The notes below the pieces were generated by a model, which was given only the letters and a program-made list of their open reading frames with translations, was not told the origin of the DNA and did no database searches. Positions 22,576-32,309 of a stretch of DNA of 64,000 nucleotides are shown in pieces. The stretch lies in the NCBI RefSeq assembly GCF_028858725.1, contig NC_084789.1, forward strand, positions 42,129,594-42,193,593, written 5' to 3'. The position numbers and the translations under genes were made by a program. Source of the DNA: Colius striatus (lineage: Eukaryota; Chordata; Aves; Coliiformes; Coliidae). The number at the start of each line of letters is the position of its first letter. Position 1 is the stretch's first letter.

Positions 22576-23009
22576 AGCTGCCGGCACCCTCCTTGGCCAA
22601 GAACCTTCAAGGCCTCGCAACATGGTGCCGGGCACGAGACTGAGCTTCAGGGCTCTGCTCTCCTCTCTCTCTTTCCTTTGCTGTTGACTTTCCCCTTCTC
22701 CCAAGGCCAGCTCTTGCTGGCTGCCCCTGGTGCTCTCTCTGAGACACCCCCTTCTCATCTTTGGACCCATTAAAGTTGTGCTGCATCCAAGCCTGGGCCT
22801 CCGAGTCCTCCTTCCTTCTGCCACTGCTTTTCCAGTCTTTTTATCACATGGACAAAGGCTTCCACTGGCTCCAGCCAGGCTGGGAGCGTTGGGTTTGTTG
22901 TCAGCTTCACCCAGGTGTGTCTGCTGCTGAACAGACTGAAGGAGTTTGGTCAGTTTGGTCTTTTCTCTTGTTAGAACAGAATGCTCAGAGATGGGGGCTC
23001 ATCACATTC

Positions 23010-23815
23010 TTCCAGTGCTTACAAAGCAGACAGAGAGGCTCTCTAAACTGAAAGAGCCCCATGGAGAAGACCAAACTTAAGGAGATGACCAAAGAGATAC
23101 TACCAAGATTTGGGATGCCAATAGGAATGTCATCAGACCGAGGCCCGCATGTTGTTGCAGATATAATCCAACAACTAAGGAAAGTCCTGGGTACTGAGTA
23201 AGATTTACACACCCCCATGGAGGCCACAATCCAGTGGAGCAGTAGAAAGAGTGAATCAAACTCTAAAACGACAAATCAGGAAGAGATGTCAAGAAACATC
23301 TTTAAAGTGGCCAGAGGCCCTTTCTCTGGCTCTTGTAAGGGTTCAAATGCAACCAAAGTCAAAGAATAAACTAACATGGGTGTGAAGAATTCAAAGGAAT
23401 GTGTTAAAATCAGCCAGCTACATCATTTGGCCACAAAAATGTTAAAAGAGAGGAGGGACCTCACTGGTCCTGGCTAACTTACTGGCCTTAACCCAAACTT
23501 GTCATGGGTCAGACAACTCTTTATGGGAGTCATCTCCCTGACTGTGACTTTTGTATCTTGAAACCTGGAAGTGAAAAATATGATCAACATTACCCAGTTG
23601 AAGTGAGACTCCCAGAAACTGAATTTAGGAAGGCTCAAAGGGGGGACGTTGCACTGGTAAAGACAGCATCTGTAAACATGTGAGAGGTAAGATTGGAGTT
23701 AAGACTCTGGATGATTAGGAACAAAGTGTTTTGTAACCCTAGGCAAGAAAAAAGAAACAGCAGTGACCATATCAGGCAGGCAGCAGGGAAAATGGGTTTC
23801 AACATGAGGAGAGAA
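23010..23815 (+). mobile_element. Broken class I (gammaretrovirus-like) ERV fragment, inverted copy
   Basis: Duplicate of the fossil at 14,130-14,930: same integrase-region remnant, no LTRs seen, several disruptions. It was copied with the flanking keratin and is not an independent insertion. Confidence 0.75.
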
Positions 23816-23818
23816 GCA

Positions 23819-24180
23819 GTGGGGTTGAACAGCCATGTTGCCCTCTATAGAAGGCAGAAAACTTTAACGTTCACCAAGAGATCAACTGAGAAGCGAGCAC
23901 CAAGGGTCTTTGGAGACCACCAGGACCACCAACCCAATAAAGCGAGCGTGTGTAAAGCGGCCGATCCCGGTGGTAAGTTCCAGGAAACAGAACCAATGTG
24001 TAAACCATTCCAGAAGTGTGTTGCAGGTGTGTGTCACAGGTAACCCAAACTGATCTGACAGAGCAGCCAGCACGCACGCCGGCTGGAGTGCTGCCCCATG
24101 CAGGAACGCTGCTTCTCATTGCCACGGCGGCAGTAATGACTGTATCCCCAGTTTTGGTGACACTGTTGAAACAGGCTTTG
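23819..24180. other. Unassigned intergenic sequence
   Basis: Sequence beyond the duplication edge. No gene recognised. Confidence 0.5.
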
Positions 24181-24184
24181 CTTA

Positions 24185-25010
24185 AAAGTTTGTCCCTAAC
24201 TCTCTTAAGGCTCCCTTCAAGTACTGAAAAAGCCTGCAATAAGGTGTCCCTGGAGCCTTCTCTTCTACAGGCTGAACAGCCCCAAGTCTCTTTCCATATA
24301 GGAGAAGTGCTCCATCCCTGTGATCCTTTGGACCCAGTCCAACAGGTAAGTTTATTTTCTCTTTTGAGGATTCCAGGGCTGGATGCAGTACTCTAGGGTT
24401 GCTCTCACCAGAGCAGAATAGAGGGGCTCTTGAGCTGCTGGTCATAATTCTTTTCATACAGCCAAGGATACGCTTCACTTTATGTAATGTGAGTGGACAT
24501 TCACAGCTCAAAACCAGCTCATCGTGCACCAGTAACCTCCAGTCCTTCCCTGCAAGGCTGGTCTCAATCCCTTCATCCTCCAGCCTGTATTGATATTGGA
24601 GGTTCCCCCAGCCCAGGTGCTGGACTTTGCACTTGACCTTGTTAACAGTGAACCTTGTGAGGTTCACATGGGCCCACTTCTCTGGGTTGTCCAGCTCCCT
24701 CTGGATGGTATCCTGTCCCTCAGGTGTGTCAATCGCAACACTCAGCTTGGTGTCATCTGCAAACTTGCTGAAGGTGCACTGAGTCCCAATATGTTGTTCA
24801 TGAAGATATGAAACAGTACTGGTCTGAATACACAGCCCTGAGAGAAACCACTTGTAACTGGTCTCCATCTGGCTATTGACACATTGACCACTGTTCTCTG
24901 ATCATCGGAGTAATTCCTTATCCACTAAACAGTCCACCCATCAAATCCATCTCTCTCCAATTTAAAGAGAAGGATGTTATGAGGGAGAGTTTCAAAGACC
25001 TGGTGCCAGA
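24185..25010 (-). mobile_element. CR1 LINE fragment with reverse-transcriptase motif
   Basis: Minus-strand reading gives the RT catalytic segment FADDTKL and a CR1 palm/thumb-like region. It is 5' and 3' truncated with frame breaks. Confidence 0.88.
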
Positions 25011-25194
25011 CTGCAAGGCCTGATTTCCACTGACTCAGGAGGAGCAGAGAATGTCTTCCTCAGCTCAAAAACGCACTGACTGGAAGGGACCCACTGCCCT
25101 GTGTCCCATCTTCCCTTTCCTCTACGATTCATGATAGGTCTGCTTATACTCCCCCCTTACTCCTGCCACGCAAGACACTCTTCCTTCCTTGACA

Positions 25195-25350
25195 GCTCAA
25201 CAAAAAGGACTAAGTGGAGGCAGAGGCTAGAATAGAAAACTGTAATGCTGCTAAAGAAGGAAACGAGAACAATTATAGAGGAGGGAAATGAGAACAGGGA
25301 GAGCAGCAGCAGCTGCAGAAAGTCCGTGCTCATCACCCACCTGGGATCCC
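25195..25350 (-). pseudogene. Decayed keratin 3'UTR remnant at the array edge
   Basis: Aligns over about 140 bp with the terminal 3'UTR of the array-2 keratins (compare 29,850-29,990), including the word for the polyadenylation region, the AGCAGCAGC-CTGCAGAAAGT stretch and CATCACCCAC. No coding part remains. Confidence 0.6.
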
Positions 25351-25523
25351 TCATCCTCAATGACGGAGCTGTCAGCGGCGGCCGCGCAGGGCCGTGCCGT
25401 GCCGTGCCGGGAGGGAAGGGGAGGGGAGGGGAGAGAAGGGGGCGTTGTGGAGGAGGCGGCGGGGCCGGAGCCCAGGGCCGGGGCTGGCTGGGCACAGCGA
25501 GGCGCGGGCGGCGGAGCGGCGGG

Positions 25524-26342
25524 ATGCGGCGGGGCCGGGGCGCGGGGCTGGCCGGGCTGGCCGCGCTGCTGCTGGGTGCGCGGGGCTGCGGGGGGCCGGG
25601 GCTGAGCCTGGGGGTCCCCGCAGCTCCCTCGGCGCTTCCTCACCGACCTCTATCCCGAAGCGGCCTCCCGTCTTTCCCTCCCTCTGCTGCAGCCCCCACA
25701 GAACCCAGCGCTCGCTTCTGTGTCCGGCGCTCGCTCTTTCCTGCCTTTCCCCGGGCTCCTGCCGGATCGCCCATCAGTCGTTGCTTCCCGCTCGCCGCGT
25801 CCTCCCTCTTTTGCCTTTGCTTCCCTTTCCTTCCTCAACACGTCCAGCCTTCCCCCGGCGTTCTCGCACTCGGCTCTCCCACAGCAATTAAGGGCCACTT
25901 CCATCGGGGCACCTGCTGACAGCCTGTGCAAACTCCTCTCCTCATCACGTCGGGACGCTGCTGGCGGCGGCTGCGGGCTTAGTTCGGGCAGCAGCAGGCA
26001 GAGCTGGGCAGAGCAGCTTTGGAGCGCTTTTCCTTCTTTTCTCTCGGCAGTGGCTGCGGGCAGAGCCCAGGTGCAGCAGGAGCCGCGGGCAGAGACCAGC
26101 GAGGAGATCGGCATCACCATCAATTGCTCTCACCCCAGCATCAACTCCTATGACTATATCCACTGGTACCGTCAGTTCCCGGGCCGAGGTCCCGAGTGGC
26201 TCGTGAGCGCTCTCCGAGGGTCCCAGGAGCTGCGGTCGCCGTCGGGGCGGCTGTCGGTGTCGGCAGACCGGCGGTCCAGCGGGCTGCGGCTCTCCCGGCC
26301 CCGGCGCGGGGACGCGGCCGTGTACTGGTGCGCCGTGGGAGA
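25524..26342 (+). CDS. TRAV: TCR alpha-type V segment V-A, unit 1
   Basis: Germline V segment of an alpha/delta T-cell receptor, joined somatically to a J segment to form the antigen-binding domain. Leader exon 25524-25575 (hydrophobic, [10 protein letters not shown]); donor G|GTGCGC; phase-1 intron 25576-26050; V exon 26051-26342. The spliced protein has Cys43, Trp56 (HWYRQFPG), and Tyr109/Cys111 in VYWCAV, the canonical V-domain residues, with an N-glycosylation sequon at Asn42. The alpha-like CAV end favours TRAV, but TRDV use cannot be excluded. Leader and V exon are very GC and CpG rich. No TATA box seen. The upstream neighbour is the divergent keratin of the preceding unit, except in this first unit, where a decayed keratin 3' end is found. 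Confidence 0.87.
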
Positions 26343-26381
26343 CACGGGGAGAGGAGCCGGGGCTGCGGCCGGGCACGAACC
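26343..26381 (+). promoter_or_regulatory. 23-bp recombination signal of V-A, unit 1
   Basis: Heptamer CACGGGG, 23-bp spacer, nonamer GCACGAACC (6 of 9 consensus positions). CAC is kept, but heptamer positions 4 and 6 are off consensus. Confidence 0.75.
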
Positions 26382-26447
26382 GCCGCGGGCGGCACGGCGG
26401 GGCCGACAGGGGGCGCTGCCGCCCGCCGCTCCGGCAGCACCGGGACA

Positions 26448-26790
26448 GCGACACCGACACAGAGACACAGGCGTAGAGATACGGACACACGGACACGGAC
26501 ACACAGACACAGGACACAGGCGTAGAGATACGGACACAGGGACACGGACACACAGACACAGGACACAGGCGTAGAGATACGGACACAGGGACACGGACAC
26601 ACAGACACAGGACACAGAGACACAGGCGTAGAGATACGGACACAGGGACACGGACACACAGACACAGGACACAGGCGTAGAGATACGGACACAGGGACAC
26701 AGACACACAGACACAGGGACACGGACACAGAGACTTAGAGATACGGGCTCAGAGACATAGGGACACGGATGTGGGGACATGGACACGGGA
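26448..26790 (+). repeat. Minisatellite with 49-bp period (unit 1)
   Basis: The landmark gcgtagagatac occurs at 26471, 26520, 26569, 26626 and 26675, giving steps of 49, 49, 57 and 49 bp. The motif is built of ggacaca-type hexamers. The 57-bp step contains an extra 8-bp agagacac. Confidence 0.95.
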
Positions 26791-27579
26791 ACCGTGACAC
26801 CCTCCAGTTACAGAGTTTCACGGGGCTTTCCAAATGTTCCCGAGAGTGTTATAAAGTCACGCCACATCCACAGCCAGAGGAGAAGGGGATGTGGAGGTCA
26901 CAGGCACTGCCACTCGCTCACTACAGCTGCCCGGGGTTGTCAGAACCAGCTTGTTTGGTTGGACTCGGCACCTTTGGAGTTGAGGCCCGGGAGACAGGCA
27001 AAAGCTCTGGGCTGGACACCCTGACCATAACCTCAGGATTTGCCAGGTTCCTACTCCGTGAGTGAGTCCAACACGGATTTGCTGAGTTGCCCCAAGGGGC
27101 TGGGGGTCTGAGGTGAGTGAGAGCTGTCAGGAGGCCTCTGGCAAGAGACTGTGGGCTCCAGTCAGTCCCCAGCCAGTGGCTCAAGGAGCTGACAGAGCTG
27201 TTCAAAACCCCTGGTCACACGCTTCTGAGGCACAGAGTGAAGGATCACCCTGCACTCTGTCCCGTCTGGGCTTGATAACTGTGTTTCCAGGGAACAACTG
27301 ACACAGGGGCAAACAAGGCAGAGCAACTGCCTTGGCCAGGCAAGCACATGGATCAGCCCCATGCTCACATGTGGTCTGCCCCTCTGCTTCCTCTCTCCAC
27401 TTGTCTCCCAGCATCTGTTTCTGATGTCCAGCAGCTCCTGACTTGAAGGGATGGCAGAAGCCCAGCAGTAGCCTGACTGCCCAGAGAAGAGCCCTCCCAG
27501 TGCTAAACAACCTCTCCTTGGCCCTTGCACACCTGATACACAGGGAAGGTTGAAGTCTGGGGGTTTTCCCTTGTGCTGA

Positions 27580-27900
27580 GCATTTCACCAACAGTAATTT
27601 CACCCCTACAGAGCTTCCTCATAGCAGAGCTGTGCAGTCCCAAGCACCGCAGACTCAGAAGTCTCTCCTTTTCCTTCCCTCCCATTACACCCATTCCAAG
27701 CTGCCCCTCCAGCCTTCTCTTCCCCAGGCTGAACACCAACAGCCCTCGCAGCCCATCCTCCCAGGAAAGATGCTCCGGTCCCTGCCCCGTCTTGCTGGCC
27801 TCGCTGCATTAACCATCATGAGGAAGGAGGATCGGGTGCCTTGTGCTGCTGGCCATGCTCTTCCCACTGCAGCCCAGGGTGCTCTTGGCCTTCCTTGCCA
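27580..27900 (-). mobile_element. Old CR1-like fragment in the array unit (copies at about 34,366, 41,140 and 47,930)
   Basis: Contains agccttctcttccccaggct, then gaacaccaacagccctcgca and ccaggaaagatgctccggtc, matching the reversed CR1 3' region. Heavily diverged and duplicated with the array. Confidence 0.65.
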
Positions 27901-28990
27901 CGAGGGTTCATTGCCCCAGCAGGCTCGGGAACAGCCACGAGCCGCCAAAACGGAGCGGGACACAGCAGTGAGAGCTCAGGAGAAGTGTCCCCACTGCCTG
28001 TGCAGCTCGGACTCTTCCCTCAGCACTCACCAGCCGCCGCTGTTGGAGGAGGGGGCTCTTGTTATGCTGAGTCTGTATTGCACAGCCCCTTTTGGCCCTG
28101 CTCAGGGGAAGCTGTGTGGGAAGCTGTCAGCAGCAGCCACGCTGGCAGCCGGCAGGGACTGATGTCAGCTCAGGAGCCACGGTAGCAACTGAGGGCCCCG
28201 AGGCCTTCAGGGGTGCCAAAGAAAACTCGGGCTGTGTTCCTGTCCAACCGTGTCTCTGTGAGGTACTGGAAGGGGCTGAGAAGCCCCTTGGGCACCCAAA
28301 TGGGTAAGGAAGCTGTGGATTGGATTCCCCCCCCCCCCCCCAACCCCAAGCAAGGCAGTTCAGCTGTGTGCTCATCCTCAGCTGCACTCCCCCAGCTCTG
28401 AGGGTGCATTCAGGATCTGGCAGGGAATGCAGGACACCTGGGAGGGCCAAGACTGCCAAGTGATATCTGCAGCTCAGCAGCAGCCAGGCCCCAGCTCCTG
28501 TATGGGAGAGAGATGTTGGTTCCCAGGGGACTGAGGAAAGAAACAGGAGATGAGGGAAACAGAAGAGCCTCCTGTTCCCAGAAGATCCCAGAATCTGAGG
28601 CCTCCTGAGGGAAGGTGGGTACCCTGGGTGGGCAGAAAGCCTCTGAGCTGCCCCTTGTCCCAGCAGTGGCTGTGCAGCAGAGCAGGCGCCTGGAGCTGGG
28701 GAGGTGAGGGCTGCCCTGTGAGCTGAGCAGGAACAGCCCCTTCCCAGCACCAGCACCCCTGGGGCCCTCTCTGGGGAGATGCTGATGCTGCCTTTGGCTG
28801 AGGCAGCCACAGGGCTGGCTGCTGCAGGAGGGAAAAGCCCAGAAGGAGCCTTGCAGGCACAGCAAGGACAGAGCTCTGCTCTTCTTCCTTTGCTCCCCCA
28901 GCAGAGTGGTTTCCTGCAGCTCTGTCATCTCGGGGCTGGGAGCTGCTTTGCTCACTCTCTCACACAGCAAACAGGCAGCTTGGTCTCAGC

Positions 28991-29617
28991 ATGCACCTGG
29001 GATCCCTCGTCCTCACTGTCCTTCTGGGGACACTGCTGGGTAAGTCCTGCCTTTTTTTCCTCAGCACCTACTTCTTCTTCTTCTGGCAAAACCCTCAGCA
29101 GCTTCATCAGACCATGTGGGGAAATACTCTTGAAAGCCAGGAAAGCTGTGATAAATGTCAGCTGGCATTTGTGGCTCTGCCCTGCTTCTCTCAAGGTGCT
29201 CTTGCTGTTGGTAGGCAGAAAGCAGAGATACCTCAGAAACCTTCTCTGTCTCCTAGGGAGGGGAGAGGCCCTTTGAACCCTCTCTCTACCTCTCTCTTCT
29301 GATCCATCTGCTCTGTGCTTTCTTCCAGGCACCATGGGGCAGGTCACCGTCACCCAGCCACAAAGAGAAGTCACACTGCAGCAGGGGGACTCCTTCAAAA
29401 CTACCTGCACATACCAGAGCTCTGGCTTCGATGGCTTGCTCTGGTACCAGCAGAAGAAAGGCCAAGCTCCCCAGCTGCTCTCGTATCAAGCAAGATCTGA
29501 CCAGAAGGTCACTGGCCGTTTCAGGACTGTGCTGAACACCACAGGGAAATACAGCCTCCTGCAGCTGGAGGAAGTCGAGGTCTCTGACAGTGCCTTGTAC
29601 CTCTGTGCTGTGCAAGA
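28991..29617 (+). CDS. TRAV: TCR alpha-type V segment V-B, unit 1
   Basis: Leader exon 28991-29039 ([16 protein letters not shown]) ends G|GTAAGT. Phase-1 intron 29040-29328. V exon 29329-29617. Canonical Cys43, Trp55 ([12 protein letters not shown]) and YLCAV with Cys109; sequon at Asn86 (NTT). CDR1 carries SSGFDG and CDR2 QARSD. An ATG inside the V exon (29334) is residue 19 of the spliced protein and not the start. The keratin at 30277 lies tail-to-tail downstream, its polyadenylation signal only about 225 bp past the recombination signal. Confidence 0.9.
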
Positions 29618-29656
29618 CACCGCAGTGCAGGGAGCTTCCTTGGCTGTGCAACAACC
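29618..29656 (+). promoter_or_regulatory. 23-bp recombination signal of V-B, unit 1
   Basis: CACCGCA, 23-bp spacer, GCAACAACC (7 of 9). An alternative reading three bases on (CGCAGTG with ACAACCCAG) has a better heptamer tail but loses the critical CAC. Confidence 0.7.
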
Positions 29657-30276
29657 CAGGGCAGGGAGGGGATGTTCTTGCTCAGCTGCTGGAGACAGTG
29701 GCTGCAAGGGCCCCACTGCCCCATGTGGCAGCTCCTCATTGCTCTGGCACTGATCGAAGCCCAGCTTGTGCCCCCACCTTGTCCCTGCCACCCAAGGCCC
29801 TGCCTTTGCTCCTTGGCAACACGAGGCAGTGCCCACCAGGAAAAGGATTATTCAGAGGCAGAGGCTGGGATGCAGAAAACTTTAATGACTCTGAGGTGGG
29901 AAATCTCTAGAGGAGGCTCCCAGAGCAGGAAGAGCAGCAGCAGCAGCAGCTGCAGAAAGTCTGTGCCCATCACCCACAGGGGAGATCCCACAGGGCATCC
30001 AGCTGCCTGCCCCACGCAGGGACGGGGGCCAGCTGATGCCCCAGCTTGGCTCGGGGGCTCCCACAGCCCAGCAGAACAGGAGACAGGAGATGGGAGAGAG
30101 AATAAGGCAGGGAAGCGAGACGTTGGCCCTGGTTTCAGAGAGCCCCAGGTGCCCTCCTGTGCAAGGGCAGCCCTGGCTGCTCAGCCTCTGCCAAAGCGAT
30201 GGCCGTGAGCTGTGTCCTCAGTCCAGCATCTCGGCTGGATTCCTGGAGGTCCTCGTCCGGGCTGGCAGCAGCGGCT

Positions 30277-30573
30277 TTAGCAGGGGGAGGATCTCCTGCC
30301 ACAGTAGCGGCTGGTGATGCTGGAGAGGTCAAAGCCCCCGGAGGAGATGGGCACTCCCTGGCTGCTGAGGATGCTGCCAGCGGCGGCGGAGGTGGAGGAG
30401 CCCACAACGGTGTTCTGAGGGAAGGAGCTGAGGATGGGGCCGGGCAGGGTCAGCACCACAGCAGGAGGCTCGATGACCACGTTGGAGCTCTGGCACTGCC
30501 TGACACAGGGCTCAGTGCAGCTGTTGGCCAGCGGGGTCGGGCCGCAGGGCTGGCACGAGCTGTAGCAGGACAT
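30277..30573 (-). CDS. Feather beta-keratin, 98 aa (array 2, unit 1)
   Basis: A fourth subgroup: head [33 protein letters not shown] in the core (Glu-Pro-Pro instead of Gln-Pro-Ser) and tail [15 protein letters not shown]. Exon 2 starts at 30593 (acceptor CCCAG), the intron is 30594-30914 (321 bp) and exon 1 is 30915 to about 30955. TATA (minus) 30977-30983. ATTAAA (minus) 29881-29886, giving a 3'UTR of about 400 bp. It diverges from the V-A segment of the next unit. Confidence 0.93.
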   Translation of the reverse strand: MSCYSSCQPCGPTPLANSCTEPCVRQCQSSNVVIEPPAVVLTLPGPILSSFPQNTVVGSSTSAAAGSILSSQGVPISSGGFDLSSITSRYCGRRSSPC

Positions 30574-30976
30574 GGCTGGCGCTGGCGTTTCACCTGGGAC
30601 ACAACAAGGAGGGAGCAGAGCACACGCTGGCTGAGGAGCAGCCTGGGGACACTGGCACGAGGCGGCCACGGGCACGACCGAGTGGGGAGCTGGAAGCTGT
30701 GCCAGCAGCCACACGCTCTGCATCGCTCTCCACAGAGCAGCCTGCACGTGGGAAGCTCCCTCCAAGTTCCCAAACCGAGTCAGACCTCTCCCTTCTTTCC
30801 ATTGGCACGAGAAGAAGAACCAGAGCCCAGGACAGGATGGAGCACTCTCAGCAGAGAGGTTTCTGGAGGAGAGATCCCTCTTTGGAAGGGGAAGAGAAGG
30901 GGCTTCAGACTCACCTGTTCCCGAGGAGGAGAAGGAGGCAGGAGAAGCGGATGAGAGAGCAGGGACTTGGGCTGCC

Positions 30977-31130
30977 TTTTATAGCTGCCCTTCGTGGCTG
31001 CAGGACCTGAGGCAGCCTTTGCAGAGGTAACAATTTGCTGACGCACTCGCCTGAAATGCAAACCGTGGCAGCTAATGATATGGGCTGTGCTTTCATTTCC
31101 AACGCTGCTGCCTTTTCATTTCCAGCTCTG
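30977..31130 (-). promoter_or_regulatory. Keratin promoter in the keratin/V-A interval, unit 1
   Basis: TATAAAA at 30977-30983 (minus), an octamer-like GTTTGCAT at 31056-31063, ATCATTAGC near 31,075, and two GGAAATGAAA blocks, the distal one followed by GGCAGCAG at about 31,110. Copies lie at 37751-37904, 44536-44689 and 51318-51471. Confidence 0.75.
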
Positions 31131-31904
31131 GGCCATGCCCACTCCCCAGTGAAGGCTGCTTCTGAGCTCTGGGATGAAAGGCCCCAGCATTTCCAAGGCA
31201 GGAATGCAGCAGTGCGGGCAGCAGACTCAGCTCAAGTGCTGGAGGGGTCCAGCGCAGGCAGTTGGTGTCAGCCTGGGCCACTCCGGAGGGGCCGTCGGAA
31301 GCGTCATTCTCAGGAAGAGGATGCAGCCCTCCTCAGCTGGCTGTCCCAGAGCTGCCAAGCTTGAGCATGGGCCATGTCCAGCTCTTTCCCTCCTTCAGAG
31401 GCTCAGCCTGAGGGGCACTCGTTGTTGCCTCCATAGCTGTTGTGGGGTGTCTCGTTGGCTTTGCCCCCCTCCTCCCTAACATGGACCTCAGGAAAAGCAT
31501 CTGGCCTGTTTTCCCTCGTCTCTTTTGTGTGCTGCCTGAGAGCTCACAAAGAACGGCGTGGGCATGGCTGGGGCTTTTCTTTGCCCAGAATGCCTGAGCC
31601 CTGATGCAGTTGTCCCCGTCTGCCCTCAGCAGAGTCCACACTCTGCTCTGGTCCTTGTGTGTGTTTTTGAGCAGCTGCGTTTGTGTGAACGTCGGGGGTT
31701 TGTGTCTGGGGTAGAAGTAAGACCTTGCAGCCAGACGTGCTGGGGAGTCCCTGTGTGGGAAGCAGATGCCCAGAGAAGGATGTTGGGGTTGAGGAGACAG
31801 TGAGGTGAGCATAAGCAAGAGACGTTCCCCTGCAGCAAAGAGCAAGGGCATGGTGAGCTGTGCTGGAACAAGCGCTGTCAGCAGGGGCAGGAAAGTGTCC
31901 GTGA

Positions 31905-32100
31905 CTGTGTGTCCCCTGTGGGACCACGTCTGGAGTTCTGCGTCCAGACTGGAGCTCCCTGGGCCAGGGAGGACGCGGACGTCCTGAGCAGGGTCCCACC
32001 AAGGCCTCGCAGGGTGCGGGGGCCCTGTCACAGCTGAGCTGGGCTGGGAGCGCAGAGAGGCAGCTGAAGGGAGGCTGTCGGCAGAGCCCCGGAGCCGTGT
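31905..32100 (+). mobile_element. Old CR1-like fragment upstream of V-A (copies at about 38,679, 45,464 and 52,246)
   Basis: Degraded CR1 ORF2-like sequence (accacgtctggagttctgcg, ccagactggagctccctggg). It is part of the 1.3-kb interval between the keratin promoter and the next V-A leader; otherwise I see nothing in that interval. Confidence 0.5.
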
Positions 32101-32309
32101 GAGGCCGGGCGAGGGGCCGCTGGGGGCTGAGCCCCGGGGCGGAGCTGTCAGCGGCGGCCGCGCAGGGCCGTGCCGTGCCGTGCCGTGCCGTGCCGGGAGG
32201 GGAGGGGAGGGGAGGGGAGAGAAGGGGGCGTTGTGGAGGAGGCGGCGGGGCCGGAGCCCAGGGCCGGGGCTGGCTGGGCACAGCGAGGCGCGGGCGGCGG
32301 AGCGGCGGG

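Larger units (their letters stand above)
21758..23818. repeat. Inverted segmental duplication, right arm (2,061 bp)
   Basis: Pairs with 14123-16183. The promoter part also matches 16964 onward in direct orientation, so three copies of the keratin cassette exist. Confidence 0.9.

Noticed and set aside
14123-23818. Two independent ERV insertions
   Set aside because: Both fragments lie within arms that match base for base, so they are one insertion duplicated.
26141-26786. Frames rich in VSVSL, CVCVS and RTHRH words downstream of V-A
   Set aside because: They are translations of the 49-bp minisatellite.
26448-26790. Possible CRISPR array
   Set aside because: Repeat and 'spacer' parts are all the same hexamer-built sequence; it is a minisatellite in a vertebrate genome.
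28158-28168. TGATGTCA as a conserved TCR V promoter decamer for V-B
   Set aside because: It lies about 830 bp upstream of the leader, too far for the known element.
29621-29659. CGCAGTG/ACAACCCAG as the V-B recombination signal
   Set aside because: The register three bases earlier keeps CAC, keeps 23 bp and has a better nonamer, and ends the V at the same GA as V-A.
30574-30765. N-terminal extension of the array-2 keratin
   Set aside because: These codons cross the acceptor at 30593/30594 into the intron; homologous genes start at MSC after a short leader.
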